Source of the DNA: Thalassoglobus neptunius
GTDB lineage: Bacteria > Planctomycetota > Planctomycetia > Planctomycetales > Planctomycetaceae
Length of the DNA: 64,000 nucleotides
Direction: 5' to 3'
Assembly: GCF_007859735.1 (NCBI RefSeq)
Contig: NZ_SIHI01000001.1
Location: 94,848-158,847 of the forward strand
This document shows positions 43,893 through 53,999 of this stretch, one piece after another. Within the stretch, counting starts at the first letter, position 1; every line of letters starts with the position of its first letter. A model generated the notes under the pieces. That model made no database searches. It was not told the DNA's origin and saw nothing but the letters and a program-made list of their open reading frames with translations. The translations under genes were made by a program, and so were the position numbers.

Positions 43893-45413
43893 ATGATGAA
43901 AGCGTTTTCAATACGAAATTCGAAACGTCTCGGCGAACAACGATTCGTCGCGAGAATTACGACTCTCATCGGGATGCTGTTCGCCGTTCACTTGGGCGGT
44001 CAACTCAGCCTCGCGGACGAACCACCAAACATCGTCCTGATCATCGCAGACGACATGTTTGCCGACGACTTCGGATTTATGGGCAATCGCGATGTCCTCA
44101 CGCCGCACATCGATCGCCTCGCTGCCAGATCAGCGAGATTCATCAACGGATCGGTTCCCACAAGCGTTTGCAGCCCGTCGCTCGCAACAATCCTGACCGG
44201 GCTCTATCCCCATCAAAGTGGTCTTCACTTCAATCATCCTCCTCCGGGGAATTCCGCATTCAACCAAATGAGTTTGGTAGACGAATACGAAAGAACGCGG
44301 AGTGAGAGCTTCGAAATCATTCGGAACCTTCCAACCCTCCCGCGTATTCTCGCTGACGAACGTGATTATCTCAGCCTGCAAACCGGGAAGTTCTGGGAAG
44401 GAAAGTTCTCGAACGCCGGATTTACAGACGGAATGACCATTTTCGAACCCGTTCCCGGTCAGTCATTTGGCGGCAATCGCACGCTCAAAAACAAGCAACT
44501 CGCTGCTCATGGGAACGGAGACTGGGGCCTCAAGATCGGCCGAGAAACAATGGCCCCGATCGAAACATTCCTCAACGATCATCCATCGTCGCCAAAGCTC
44601 ATCTGGTACGCCCCATACCTTCCTCATCAACCACACGATTCCCCGCAGCGGTTTTACGATTTATATCGGAATCGTGATTCCGTCCCGGAACACAAGATCC
44701 CCTACTACGCTTCCATCACTCAGTTCGACGAGACAGTGGGCCAACTTGTCGACATCATCGAAGAACGCAATCTCACCCGGAAAACTCTTTTCGTGTTTGT
44801 GATCGACAATGGATGGGAAGCAAGTGAAGAGCGTTCGAGAAGTCGACCGGAGGAATTCGATCATACGCGAACGAGTAAGCGATCCCCATTTGAACCCGGA
44901 CTTCGCACACCGATCCTGCTCTCGTGGGACGGCGTAACTGTTCCCGAAACGCACGATCAACCGGTCAGCAGCATCGACATCCTTCCGACAGTTCTCTCAG
45001 TTTTCAATCTCAACGGCTACGATTCCCAGCTTCCCGGAGTCAATCTCTGGAAGGCAGCTTGCGGAGAAGAAACACTTGATGCCGATCGCGTTCTTTTCGG
45101 AGAAATCTATCCCGGAGATGCCAAGACACTTGGACATCCTGAGGATCACATTGCATACCGCTGGGCGAAACACCGATCGATGAAACTGATCGTTGTCCAC
45201 GAACAGGACGACTCCGCCCCATGGGGCCGCTATCTGACAGAAGACGCTCTCTTTGATCTGAAAACAGATCCGAATGAAACGACCAACTTGATCGATGTTC
45301 CCGCTTACCGTGAGCAGGCTGACTTGCTGCGATCACAGCTTGATCATTGGTGGGACGGCAACACCAGCGAACTTCTCTTCTCTCCCTCGACGTCAACTTC
45401 ATCGGAGAAATAG
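43893..45413 (+). CDS. S1-family sulfatase with altered catalytic motif
   Basis: About 506 residues with an N-terminal signal segment (ITTLIGMLFAVHLGGQLSLA). The alkaline-phosphatase fold is clear: PPNIVLIIADDMFADDFG (metal site), then SVCSPSLATILTG, where the formylglycine motif C-x-P-x-R should be. The Cys and Pro are kept but the conserved Arg is Leu here. The later LFVFVIDNGW supplies a metal Asp and Asn. The protein may still be active on another sulfate or phosphate ester or may have lost sulfatase activity. ATG at 43893 begins the signal peptide. The ceramidase-like gene starts five bases after the stop codon. Confidence 0.88.
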   Translation: MMKAFSIRNSKRLGEQRFVARITTLIGMLFAVHLGGQLSLADEPPNIVLIIADDMFADDFGFMGNRDVLTPHIDRLAARSARFINGSVPTSVCSPSLATILTGLYPHQSGLHFNHPPPGNSAFNQMSLVDEYERTRSESFEIIRNLPTLPRILADERDYLSLQTGKFWEGKFSNAGFTDGMTIFEPVPGQSFGGNRTLKNKQLAAHGNGDWGLKIGRETMAPIETFLNDHPSSPKLIWYAPYLPHQPHDSPQRFYDLYRNRDSVPEHKIPYYASITQFDETVGQLVDIIEERNLTRKTLFVFVIDNGWEASEERSRSRPEEFDHTRTSKRSPFEPGLRTPILLSWDGVTVPETHDQPVSSIDILPTVLSVFNLNGYDSQLPGVNLWKAACGEETLDADRVLFGEIYPGDAKTLGHPEDHIAYRWAKHRSMKLIVVHEQDDSAPWGRYLTEDALFDLKTDPNETTNLIDVPAYREQADLLRSQLDHWWDGNTSELLFSPSTSTSSEK

Positions 45414-45417
45414 ACGC

Positions 45418-46806
45418 GTGTCTCGAAACAAAATTTCCCCCACATTTCTCGTCTTTGCAATCACATTCCTGCCGAGTCTTGTCGCTGCCAACGACGAACT
45501 TTGGAACTGCGGGACAGCGACAGTCTGCATTACTCCTCAACAGCCAATGACCATGGCGGGGTATGCGTCGCGCGGTGAGAAACACGCCACCGACACGCTC
45601 AACGATCTTTGGGCAAAGACACTGATTCTGGAGGATGCATCCAATCGTCGAGCCGTTCTCGTCACTCTCGATTTACTCGGAATTGATCGCAAGTTGTCTC
45701 AGAGAATCTGCAAGTCGATCATGGAAAAGCACGGCCTCGATCGCAGCCAAATTGCGATTTGCAGCTCGCACACTCACTCCGGGCCGGTCGTCGCGGGAAC
45801 GCTTCGCCCCATGCACGCTTTGCACTTCAATGAATCGAACCTCAACCTCACTCTTGAGTACTCAGAGTTTCTCAAACAGTCGATCGAAGACTGCGTCGAT
45901 CAGGCATTCGAGACGCTTGCTCCGTCATCGCTGAGTTGGGGAAGTGGTTCCGCAACGTTTGCAACCAATCGTCGGAACAACACAGAGAAGAACATTCCAA
46001 AACTCAGAGCTTCCGGGAAACTTGCCGGTCCTTATGACCATGACGTTCCCGTGTTAATGGTTCGACAGGACGGGAAAATGAAGGCCATCGTTTTTGGATA
46101 CGCTTGCCATTGCACTGTTCTCAGTGGATTCGAATGGTCGGGCGACTATGCCGGGTTCGCTCAATCGGAACTCGAGGATCTTTATCCCGGTTGCGTGGCG
46201 ATGTTCTGGGCCGGCTGTGGAGGAGATCAAAACCCGCTTCCACGACGCAAGGTCGAACTCGCTCGGCGATACGGTTCCCATCTTGCGCACGCGGTCAGTC
46301 AGGTGATTGAAGGAAGCACTCACGATCTTTCTCCCGAACTGCAGACAAGCTATCGGGAAGTCGACATCGCATTCGGAACTCTTCCCACACGGGATGAACT
46401 TCAAGCGCAGTCTGCATCGCAGAATCGCTACGAAGCAGCACGCGCCCGCTCATTGATCGAACAGATCGACAGCGGACAGGAACTCTCTCCGACCTATCCT
46501 TATCCCATTCAATTCTGGAATCTCGGCGATGAGATCAACTGGTTCTTTCTCGGAGGAGAGGTTGTGGTCGACTATGCCCTGTCGATCAAGTCGAACCACG
46601 GAGAGACGAACGCGGACCTGACAGACGTGTGGTGCACAGCGTACGCGAACGATGTGATGGCCTATATTCCGTCGCGTCGAGTTCTGCTCGAAGGCGGCTA
46701 TGAGGGGGGCGGAGCCATGATCTATTACGGGCTTCCGACAATTTGGGACGAAACCGTTGAGTCGACAATCCTCGACACGGTTCACCAACTCATCAACGAA
46801 CGCTAA
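45418..46806 (+). CDS. Neutral/alkaline ceramidase-like secreted protein
   Basis: About 462 residues with a signal peptide (TFLVFAITFLPSLVAA). It resembles the N-terminal catalytic domain of neutral ceramidases: GYASRGEKHATDTLNDLWAK, ICSSHTHSGPVVAG with the zinc-binding His-x-His, FGYACHCTVLSGFEWSGD and MFWAGCGGDQNPLPR. The C-terminal Ig-like domain of full ceramidases is absent, as in many planctomycete relatives. A GTG at 45418 with GGAG ten bases upstream gives a start just after the sulfatase stop, so both are one transcript. It probably splits amide bonds in lipids or other amides; the substrate is unproven. Confidence 0.82.
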   Translation: MSRNKISPTFLVFAITFLPSLVAANDELWNCGTATVCITPQQPMTMAGYASRGEKHATDTLNDLWAKTLILEDASNRRAVLVTLDLLGIDRKLSQRICKSIMEKHGLDRSQIAICSSHTHSGPVVAGTLRPMHALHFNESNLNLTLEYSEFLKQSIEDCVDQAFETLAPSSLSWGSGSATFATNRRNNTEKNIPKLRASGKLAGPYDHDVPVLMVRQDGKMKAIVFGYACHCTVLSGFEWSGDYAGFAQSELEDLYPGCVAMFWAGCGGDQNPLPRRKVELARRYGSHLAHAVSQVIEGSTHDLSPELQTSYREVDIAFGTLPTRDELQAQSASQNRYEAARARSLIEQIDSGQELSPTYPYPIQFWNLGDEINWFFLGGEVVVDYALSIKSNHGETNADLTDVWCTAYANDVMAYIPSRRVLLEGGYEGGGAMIYYGLPTIWDETVESTILDTVHQLINER

Positions 46807-46816
46807 AGTGAAATTC

Positions 46817-46860
46817 AGCGCCAAACAACCGTTCTAAAAACGGACAGGCGCTGCACTTTT
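46817..46860 (+). terminator. Strong two-part hairpin after the ceramidase-like gene
   Basis: AGCGCC (46817-46822) pairs with GGCGCT (46847-46852), and inside it CCGTT (46829-46833) pairs with AACGG (46839-46843). TTTT follows at 46857-46860. It begins ten bases after the stop codon, so it may terminate or attenuate transcription before the next sulfatase gene. Confidence 0.6.
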
Positions 46861-46946
46861 CGTCTCAAACGAAATTCCCCGTGAAGACTTTGGCCCTGAA
46901 CTTTTTCGCGACGCTGGTTCAACGATCGCTCTCCAGAAAGATTCCC

Positions 46947-48365
46947 ATGATTCATTCCCCACTGGCGAAATGCCGAACTGTCTTGGCTGCGACATGTTTC
47001 TTCGTCCTCATGGGGATCACGATCCAGGCGGACGCGGATGATTCAAAACCGAATTTCGTGTTCATCATCGCGGACGATCTCACGTTTCGTGACCTCGGTG
47101 TTTATGGAGGACAGGCTCACACCCCGAACATTGATCATCTCGCAACTCAGGGAATGCGGATGACTCGATGCTTTCAGACAGCCCCCATGTGTTCTCCAAC
47201 TCGACACAACATTTACACCGGACAATACCCAGTCAAGACGGGAGCCTATCCGAATCACACGCAAACCTACGACGACGTTCAGAACATCACACACTACCTG
47301 CCGCCCCTCGGCTATCGAGTCGCGCTCTCCGGAAAGAAACACATCGGACCGAAAGAGCTCTTCCAGTTTGAATACACGGGAAAGAAGAACAATCCCGACA
47401 TGGAAGCCATCGAGCAGCTGTTCTCAGAATGCCAGTCGACCGAGACTCCCTTCTGCCTCTTCGCTTGTTCGAACGAACCACACACACCATGGAACAAGGG
47501 CGACGCATCACAGTATCCGCCTTCGGAAATTAAGCTGCCTCCATACATCGGAGATACCCCCACTGCCCGCGAGCATTTCAGTCGTTACCTCGCCGAGATC
47601 ACCTATTTCGACACCCAGGTTGGCGACATTCTGAATCTGCTTGAGAAGAACAATCTCGTCGACAACACTGTCGTCATGGTGGTTTCGGAGCAGGGAAACT
47701 CTCTCCCGTTCGCGAAATGGACCTGCTACGACAACGGGCTTCAATCCGGGATGATCGTCCGCTGGCCGGGTCACATCGCTCCCGGTTCCACGACCGATGC
47801 CATGGTTGAATACTGCGACGTCACTCCGACCTTTGTCGACATCGCTGGTGGCGAACTGGCTCCGGAACTCGACGGCAAAAGCATGCTTCCCGTTCTGTTG
47901 GGAAAGACAGATCACCATAAGGACTATGTCTTCGGTGAAATGACCACGCATGGAATCATCAACGGCACAGATTGCTATCCGATCCGCTCAGTTCGATCCG
48001 AACGCTTCAAGCTGATTCGAAACCTCAATCACGAAGCCGAATTCACGAACGCGTGCACAAAAACAGAACCTTTTCTGTCGATGGTCGAAGCCGCCAAAAA
48101 TGGAAACGAAACGATCGCCGCACTCGTGGAACGCTACCAACATCGCCCCGAAATCGAATTCTACGATGTCGTCAATGACCCCCTCGAACTCAACAACCTT
48201 GCTGACGATCCGCAATACAAAGACGAAATCGACCAGCTTGGCCAAGTCCTCGACCGCTGGATGAAGCAGCAGGGAGATGAGGGAATCGAAACCGAATTGT
48301 CCGCAAATTCACACGTCCAAAAGAAGAAGAGAAATCAGAAGAACACGAAAAGGAATTCCAAGTGA
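46947..48365 (+). CDS. S1-family sulfatase
   Basis: About 472 residues, secreted (CRTVLAATCFFVLMGITIQA). It has KPNFVFIIADDLTFRDLG (metal site) and the intact formylglycine motif PMCSPTRHNIYTG, so with a maturase it should be active. Later SNEPHTPWNKGD and VVMVVSEQGNS match the second half of the site. The ATG at 46947 is chosen to start the signal peptide; a GTG at 46881 is possible but lacks a ribosome binding site. The C-terminal tail is very basic (KKKRNQKNTKRNSK). It overlaps the next sulfatase gene by four bases (48362-48365). Substrate is unknown. Confidence 0.92.
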   Translation: MIHSPLAKCRTVLAATCFFVLMGITIQADADDSKPNFVFIIADDLTFRDLGVYGGQAHTPNIDHLATQGMRMTRCFQTAPMCSPTRHNIYTGQYPVKTGAYPNHTQTYDDVQNITHYLPPLGYRVALSGKKHIGPKELFQFEYTGKKNNPDMEAIEQLFSECQSTETPFCLFACSNEPHTPWNKGDASQYPPSEIKLPPYIGDTPTAREHFSRYLAEITYFDTQVGDILNLLEKNNLVDNTVVMVVSEQGNSLPFAKWTCYDNGLQSGMIVRWPGHIAPGSTTDAMVEYCDVTPTFVDIAGGELAPELDGKSMLPVLLGKTDHHKDYVFGEMTTHGIINGTDCYPIRSVRSERFKLIRNLNHEAEFTNACTKTEPFLSMVEAAKNGNETIAALVERYQHRPEIEFYDVVNDPLELNNLADDPQYKDEIDQLGQVLDRWMKQQGDEGIETELSANSHVQKKKRNQKNTKRNSK

Positions 48366-49933
48366 TCAGTCAAGTGAAGTCTCCCGCCGCGAAACCGTTT
48401 TGTCCGGCGACAGGAACGAGTCGAGTCCCTCTGTCGAGCTGCATCCTCGCCCTCCTCGTAGGACTGTGGTGCGTCCCTGTGTGTGCAGCGGATCCGTCTG
48501 AATCCACGCCGAACATCATCCTGATTTTCGCTGATGACCTCGGATGGTCTGATCTGGCTTGCTATGGCAACACCTTGCACGAAACGCCTCACCTCGACCA
48601 GCTTGCTCGTCAGGGAATGCGTTTCACGAATGGATACTCAGCTGCCCCGATCTGCTCAGCTTCCCGAGCGGGACTGCTGACCGGAAAAACTCCCGCCCGC
48701 GTGCACTTCGAGTTCGTGACGAAAGAGACTGCCGGCTCGCAGATTCCGCAACCGGGTCAAACGCTTCGCAGCCCGCCGTTTACTCTCGATCTTCCGCTCG
48801 AAGAAGTGACCATCGCTGAAGCACTGTCGCAACTCGACTATCAAACGTACTTCTTCGGGAAGTGGCACCTGAACGCCCATCACAATGGATACCTTGGCTG
48901 GAGCCCGACACACGGTCCCCCCAATCAGGGATTCGAATTCGCAACTCAAGACTTCGGAGGACACCCCTACAGCTACAAAAAGTCACCACCGAAGCCCATC
49001 GAGAAAGTCGGCGAGTATCCTGCGGATTCGCTCGTTGATGCAATGTGTGAAGCGATTCAGAAAGAACATCAACAGCCTTTCTTCATGATGGCGTCACACT
49101 TCTATGTTCACACTCCGGTCAAGACTCCGTGCAAATGGCTCATCGAGAAGTATTCCGAGAAGCTGGAGGAGTCTTCTCCGCACCGAATGGCCCGAATTCG
49201 ATATGCAGCATTTGTCGAAACACTCGATCACTACGTCGGCCAACTTCTTCAAGCACTTGATGCCAGCGGGCTGGCTGACGAAACCGTCGTCATCTTCACT
49301 TCCGACAACGGAGGCCATCCTGAATTCGCATCCAATGCTCCACTTCGCGGTTCAAAATGGAACCTTTACGAAGGCGGAATCCGCGTCCCTCTGATCGTTC
49401 TCTGGCCGGGGACTGTCGAGCCCGGAACAACTTGCGACCAACCTGTCGCCGGGTACGACATCACTCCGACATGTGTTGAAATCGCAAGCGCAGACACCAC
49501 GACAAGCAGTAACTCTGCGAAATCCGTCCTCCCTGAATCGATTGACGGTGTGAGTTTCCTTCCAATGTTACAGGACCCTCAGACCGACCTGACTCGAGAC
49601 CTCAATTGGCACTTTCCGTACTATCATCCAGAAAGAGGTTACACCGATTCGCTAACAGAAATCGGAGTGAATGATTTCGCTGTGAGTCAGACTCGACCTC
49701 AATCCGCGATCCGTTCGGGGAAATACAAGCTCCTGTATTTCGACGAAAACGACCGCTCGGAACTTTACGATCTGAGCACCGATATCAGCGAGCAGAATGA
49801 TCTTTCCGCATCACAACCGATGCGGACGATGATGCTCCGCAACAGGCTTATGGAATACTTGTACGAACAGCCCGACGGGGCACAGGCACGTCGAGCGACG
49901 CCACTTGATCGAAAGACCTCGGAGAAGAACTGA
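48362..49933 (+). CDS. S1-family sulfatase
   Basis: 523 residues, signal peptide SCILALLVGLWCVPVCAA. Metal site TPNIILIFADDLGWSDLACYG, and formylglycine motif PICSASRAGLLTG, a C-x-A-x-R version of the consensus, which is known in active sulfatases. FFGKWHLN, VIFTSDNGGHPE and LRGSKWNLYEGGIRVPL are typical of the arylsulfatase A-like branch. GTG start at 48362 overlaps the preceding stop (GTGA), so translation is coupled. It is expected to act outside the cytoplasm on sulfated sugars. Confidence 0.93.
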   Translation: MISQVKSPAAKPFCPATGTSRVPLSSCILALLVGLWCVPVCAADPSESTPNIILIFADDLGWSDLACYGNTLHETPHLDQLARQGMRFTNGYSAAPICSASRAGLLTGKTPARVHFEFVTKETAGSQIPQPGQTLRSPPFTLDLPLEEVTIAEALSQLDYQTYFFGKWHLNAHHNGYLGWSPTHGPPNQGFEFATQDFGGHPYSYKKSPPKPIEKVGEYPADSLVDAMCEAIQKEHQQPFFMMASHFYVHTPVKTPCKWLIEKYSEKLEESSPHRMARIRYAAFVETLDHYVGQLLQALDASGLADETVVIFTSDNGGHPEFASNAPLRGSKWNLYEGGIRVPLIVLWPGTVEPGTTCDQPVAGYDITPTCVEIASADTTTSSNSAKSVLPESIDGVSFLPMLQDPQTDLTRDLNWHFPYYHPERGYTDSLTEIGVNDFAVSQTRPQSAIRSGKYKLLYFDENDRSELYDLSTDISEQNDLSASQPMRTMMLRNRLMEYLYEQPDGAQARRATPLDRKTSEKN

Positions 49934-50178
49934 AGGAAGCGATCGGCTTCGATTTGGAGGCTGTCTGCCGTCGATCGCGAGGCTGCGCGAAACCCGTAGT
50001 TCTTCTGGACTTCATCGTCAATCTTCAGTGAAACCGAGAACTCATCAGCGCACGCCATTGAGACAAACTCAAGACGCAGTCAAAATCCAATCTGAAAAAG
50101 TGCCCGACAGCTCCTTCAAGTTGTCCAGCACGAATCACTTTTGCCCACTCAAACTGCGCTCAATCGAGAATCACAACG

Positions 50179-51687
50179 ATGAACATCCGTTCGATCCCGC
50201 TCCGATTCGTGTTGCTGTTCCAAGTCACCATTCTGTTCGTGACGTCAACAGCCGCCTGTGCTGCTGAGCGTCCGAACGTCCTTCTGATTTTGGTGGACGA
50301 CCTGAAACCCTCCTTTGGAGCCTATGGAGAAGAATGGGTCCATTCTCCGAACCTCGATCGGCTCGCAGAACGGGGCATGCGATTCGACATGGCGTACTGC
50401 AATCAGGCTGTCTGCGCCCCCTCTCGAAACAACCTGCTGGTTGGATCACGTTCGACAACATTGGGTGTCTACGGCCTGGGAACCAATTTCCGAAAGTCAG
50501 TCCCGGATGCGGTCACCCTTCCGCAGTATTTCAAACAGCACGGCTATCACTCGTCCGGGATCGGGAAGGTCTTTCACATCGGCCATGGAAACGTCGGAGA
50601 CGACAAATCCTGGAGTGAGCCTTTCCATCCGGACAAAGTGATCGATTACGTGCTTCCTGAAAGTACAGGCGGAGAATTAACCCGCGAAGAGGCTTACTTC
50701 AGTAATCAGGAACTCGGAAACATTCGGTCACTGCCGCGTGGAGCCGCTTGGGAAGCAGCCGATGTTGAAGACAACGCATACGCCGACGGAAGAATCGCCA
50801 ATGAAGCCATTCGCCAGCTCAAGGACGCAAAAGAACGAGATAAACCTTTCTTCATGGCTGTCGGTTTCACCAAACCACACCTTCCGTTCTGCGCTCCCCA
50901 AAAGTACTGGGATCTGTACGACCTCGAAGAACTTCCAGGAATTTCCATCCGCGAGTACCCTGCCGGATCGCCCTCGTACGCTGCGAAATCCCCGCTCGGA
51001 GAACTCAATCAATACAAGCCGATTCCGCAGAGTCCTCCTCTGACTCAAGAGCAGGAAACGACCCTCATCCACGGATACTACGCCGCTCTCAGTTACATGG
51101 ATGCTCAACTTGGCCGCGTCATCGATGAACTCGACGAACTCGGACTCGCTGACGAGACATTGGTCGTCCTGTGGGGAGATCATGGATACCACCTCGGAGA
51201 CCACGGAGCCTGGACGAAACACACCAACTACGAACAAGCCAATCGAATTCCGATCCTCGTTGTCGCACCGGGCACGACGACTCTCGGAACGAGTTCGGCA
51301 GCACTCGTCGAGACAGTGGACATTTTCCCCACACTCACAGAACTGGCAGGACTGCCCGCTCCTCAGGACGCGAAATCAGTCAAGCAAACGATTGACGGGA
51401 AGAGTCTCGTGCCGTTGTTGAAAAATCCCGAGTCGCGCCATCGCGGATACGCTTATCACTGTTTCCCCCGGGGAAAACGACTTGGAAGAGCGATCCGCAC
51501 AGACCGTTATCGACTCGTGGAATGGAAGCCGTTTGGTGCTTCGGCAGACCAGGCAGTGTACGAACTCTTCGACTATGTCGATGATCCTCTCGAGTCCAAA
51601 AACCTCGCAGAAGATCGTCCAGACATTGTTCAACAACTCAGTGCCATTCTCGATTCACTCCCTGCCCCGAAAGCACGGGTCCGATAA
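50179..51687 (+). CDS. Iduronate-2-sulfatase-like sulfatase
   Basis: 502 residues with signal peptide (FVLLFQVTILFVTSTAACA). The metal site is RPNVLLILVDDLKPSFGAYG and the formylglycine motif AVCAPSRNNLLVGSRS; the wording with VDDLKP and the SR-NN-L-GSRS pattern follows the iduronate-2-sulfatase subfamily that is numerous in planctomycetes. Later FFMAVGFTKPHLPFCAP and VVLWGDHGYHLGDHG complete the site. It lies 245 bp after the third sulfatase in the same direction and converges with the methyltransferase gene seven bp downstream. In marine planctomycetes such enzymes desulfate algal polysaccharides. Confidence 0.93.
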   Translation: MNIRSIPLRFVLLFQVTILFVTSTAACAAERPNVLLILVDDLKPSFGAYGEEWVHSPNLDRLAERGMRFDMAYCNQAVCAPSRNNLLVGSRSTTLGVYGLGTNFRKSVPDAVTLPQYFKQHGYHSSGIGKVFHIGHGNVGDDKSWSEPFHPDKVIDYVLPESTGGELTREEAYFSNQELGNIRSLPRGAAWEAADVEDNAYADGRIANEAIRQLKDAKERDKPFFMAVGFTKPHLPFCAPQKYWDLYDLEELPGISIREYPAGSPSYAAKSPLGELNQYKPIPQSPPLTQEQETTLIHGYYAALSYMDAQLGRVIDELDELGLADETLVVLWGDHGYHLGDHGAWTKHTNYEQANRIPILVVAPGTTTLGTSSAALVETVDIFPTLTELAGLPAPQDAKSVKQTIDGKSLVPLLKNPESRHRGYAYHCFPRGKRLGRAIRTDRYRLVEWKPFGASADQAVYELFDYVDDPLESKNLAEDRPDIVQQLSAILDSLPAPKARVR

Positions 51688-51694
51688 AAAAGAA

Positions 51695-52783
51695 CTAGCT
51701 TCCCCGTTGAATCGCCGAGACGATCGCATAGCCACGACACTCAGTCGTCGTGGCTTCGTCGAAGAGTTGTTCCATTCGAGCCTGAAGCCACTCTTCGTTC
51801 TTGGTGACAATCTGAATTCTTCCACCGGGTCGCAGTGCCTTTAACCCAGACTGAAGAAAGATTTCTGCGATCTGAAAGTGAGAATAGTACGGAGGATTTC
51901 CGAGGACGACGTCAAACTGTCCCTGCATGTCATCGTCTTCCGATCCGATGGCTCCATCATGGGAAAGCGTGGCATCTACGTCACTGATTCCGTTAAGTTC
52001 GGCACCTGCCAGAGCACATTCGAGAGCACGCGGGTTCGAATCGACAAAGTGTACCGACACATCAGAAGCCCGCTTGGCCGCAGCTAGCCCCACGACTCCC
52101 GCGCCGCATCCAATATCCAGCACACGATCGCCCTCTTCGATTTCCATCGACTCCATCAGTGCGCGAGCACCGAGATCAAGCCGTCGATGACTGAAGACTC
52201 CGGGCCGACTGACAGCTTTAATCAGCTGTTCCCGATCACGAAACGCGAACTCACTGCTGAAATCCTTAAGCTTCTTCAGTGGCTTGAGCTTCTTCAGTTT
52301 GTAAACCACTCCCTTCCGCTTTGGGATTCGGGTGAGGTTCTTTCCGAACTTCTCAAGTTCGTGATGAAACCAGGTCTCCTTTTTCTGATCGATTGTCACG
52401 ACGAGAATTCCGTTCATGGCAAGTCGATCATAGGCCTGTTGCAACCAGTCGCGCGTCAAACCGGTCTCGCCCGAGCGTGACATCGGAAGCACACACAAAT
52501 CGAATTCTTCCTCCGGCAAATCGGCCGAACAATCCAGCAGAACATTCGAGTCGCACTCGTCGATCAGTTCGGCAGTCTCCGAAGCTGCGAACGCCTCCAG
52601 AACATGGCAAACAACGCGTGCATCTTTAAGACGATCCGCGAGATGAATCGCCGTCTGCCCGCGACCAGACGTCAGACACAAAATTCGCGATGCAGTGAGA
52701 TCAAGAGACGCATTTGTCGCAAGTTGTTCGGAAATCGGAATGCCGAATCGCGAGTTTTCAAGAGTCGTTTCAAGCTGTGTCAT
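51695..52783 (-). CDS. RsmC/RlmG-like class I methyltransferase
   Basis: 362 residues in two parts. The C-terminal half has the SAM-binding motif RVLDIGCGAGVVGLAAAK (about residues 220-237) and the catalytic FDVVLGNPPYYSH (about 287-299); Asn-Pro-Pro-Tyr is typical of N-methyltransferases acting on guanine or adenine in RNA. The N-terminal half is a degenerate methyltransferase-like domain, the arrangement of the 16S rRNA m2G enzyme RsmC and of RlmG. Substrate choice between the two is not readable. ATG at 52783. Confidence 0.82.
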   Translation of the reverse strand: MTQLETTLENSRFGIPISEQLATNASLDLTASRILCLTSGRGQTAIHLADRLKDARVVCHVLEAFAASETAELIDECDSNVLLDCSADLPEEEFDLCVLPMSRSGETGLTRDWLQQAYDRLAMNGILVVTIDQKKETWFHHELEKFGKNLTRIPKRKGVVYKLKKLKPLKKLKDFSSEFAFRDREQLIKAVSRPGVFSHRRLDLGARALMESMEIEEGDRVLDIGCGAGVVGLAAAKRASDVSVHFVDSNPRALECALAGAELNGISDVDATLSHDGAIGSEDDDMQGQFDVVLGNPPYYSHFQIAEIFLQSGLKALRPGGRIQIVTKNEEWLQARMEQLFDEATTTECRGYAIVSAIQRGS

Positions 52784-52893
52784 TTGGGTCCGTTACGAAA
52801 ATAAAGAAGGAAAATTTTCCGACACTCAATCCCGATGTCGGCGCACAGCGAAGCGAGTCACCAGGCACTTTGGTCCACGAACGTCGCTGCCAA

Positions 52894-53745
52894 TCAACCA
52901 CCAAAAGCACTGTACCGCTTGACGCCTCGTGAAAACGCAACGCGGTTTAAGATCAGAAGACCGATGATCCAGGCGACTTCGATCACCAGAACCTGAATGA
53001 GTTCGGGGCCGGTGTATCTGTCCAACAGAATTGCCGCTGGCACATAGGCCAGATACTTGAACGGAATAAACTCGATCCAAACCAGAATCGGTTCCGGGAG
53101 AAAATCGAGCGGAATCATGTGTCCCGACAAAAAGTAGTTGAACATCATGTAAATAAAGAGAAGTGAACTCACTTCCAGAAACCAGAACGAAACCAGCCCC
53201 AGTAGCGATTCGATCAGGAATCCCATGAGAAATCCCATCACCAGCGACGCAAGAAATGCCAGAAAGACCCAGCCTCCAGGCCACTCGGGAAGAAACCCTC
53301 GACACAAAAAGAAAACCAAAGCAAACGGTCCCGCAGCCACCGTGTAGTAGACGAGTTTATGAGCGACTCGGTGCCAGAAGAGGTACCCCAGCAGATCGAT
53401 CGGTTGTGTCAGAAACTTCTTGATCGTGCCGTCTCGAACCTGTCGAGCGATCCCGCTCGCGAGTCCCGGCATACTCGAAAACGCCCGGGCCAGCATCGCC
53501 AGCAGGTAATACGCAATCATCTCTTCGTAAGAATATCCTGCGATCGACTTCGTTTCGGACTGAGTTCCGACAGAGAAAATCGCCCCCCATAGAAAAATCT
53601 GGGTCACAATCGGCAAGAACCGAAACAGCGTCCCCATCGCGAAATCGGCGCGATACATCAACCGTTCAGCGATTGCGGTCCTGAGAATCATCAGGGACAC
53701 GCGGAATCTCGCGAAGGGATGAATTGCGGATTCGGAACTCATCAT
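52894..53745 (-). CDS. ABC-2-type transporter permease
   Basis: 283 residues with about six hydrophobic segments (e.g. [55 protein letters not shown]) and the amphipathic [20 protein letters not shown] stretch usual for ABC-2 permeases of the family often encoded as paired permeases with an ATPase. The ATPase and second permease are not adjacent in this window; a methyltransferase gene is 110 bp downstream. Substrate unknown. Two ATGs in a row at 53745 and 53742; either could be the start. Confidence 0.85.
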   Translation of the reverse strand: MMSSESAIHPFARFRVSLMILRTAIAERLMYRADFAMGTLFRFLPIVTQIFLWGAIFSVGTQSETKSIAGYSYEEMIAYYLLAMLARAFSSMPGLASGIARQVRDGTIKKFLTQPIDLLGYLFWHRVAHKLVYYTVAAGPFALVFFLCRGFLPEWPGGWVFLAFLASLVMGFLMGFLIESLLGLVSFWFLEVSSLLFIYMMFNYFLSGHMIPLDFLPEPILVWIEFIPFKYLAYVPAAILLDRYTGPELIQVLVIEVAWIIGLLILNRVAFSRGVKRYSAFGG

Positions 53746-53948
53746 GTTGCTGGAACTCTCAGCTCATTATTCAGACAAAACGCAAGCAGCAGGCAGAGAA
53801 ACATTCTTCCGGAGAACAATGTCCCGGGACAAACAGATTTCTCAAAACGACTCATGATAGAGTCCGCTGCGTTTGCATGCGAGTCGGAACCATCTTCCGC
53901 TGTGAAACGTCCGGCAAGGCGAGAATAGCAGTGCATCTCACAGCAGTT

Positions 53949-53981
53949 GAAGATATGATATCCACGGATTCCTATATCTTC
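53949..53981 (+). promoter_or_regulatory. Perfect AT-rich dyad upstream of the DUF1501 gene
   Basis: GAAGATAT (53949-53956) and ATATCTTC (53974-53981) form an 8-bp perfect inverted repeat with a 17-bp spacer, ending 18 bp before the ATG of the DUF1501 gene. It may be an operator or a 5' hairpin that affects translation. Confidence 0.4.
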
Positions 53982-53999
53982 GACCAGTAGAATCTCTCC

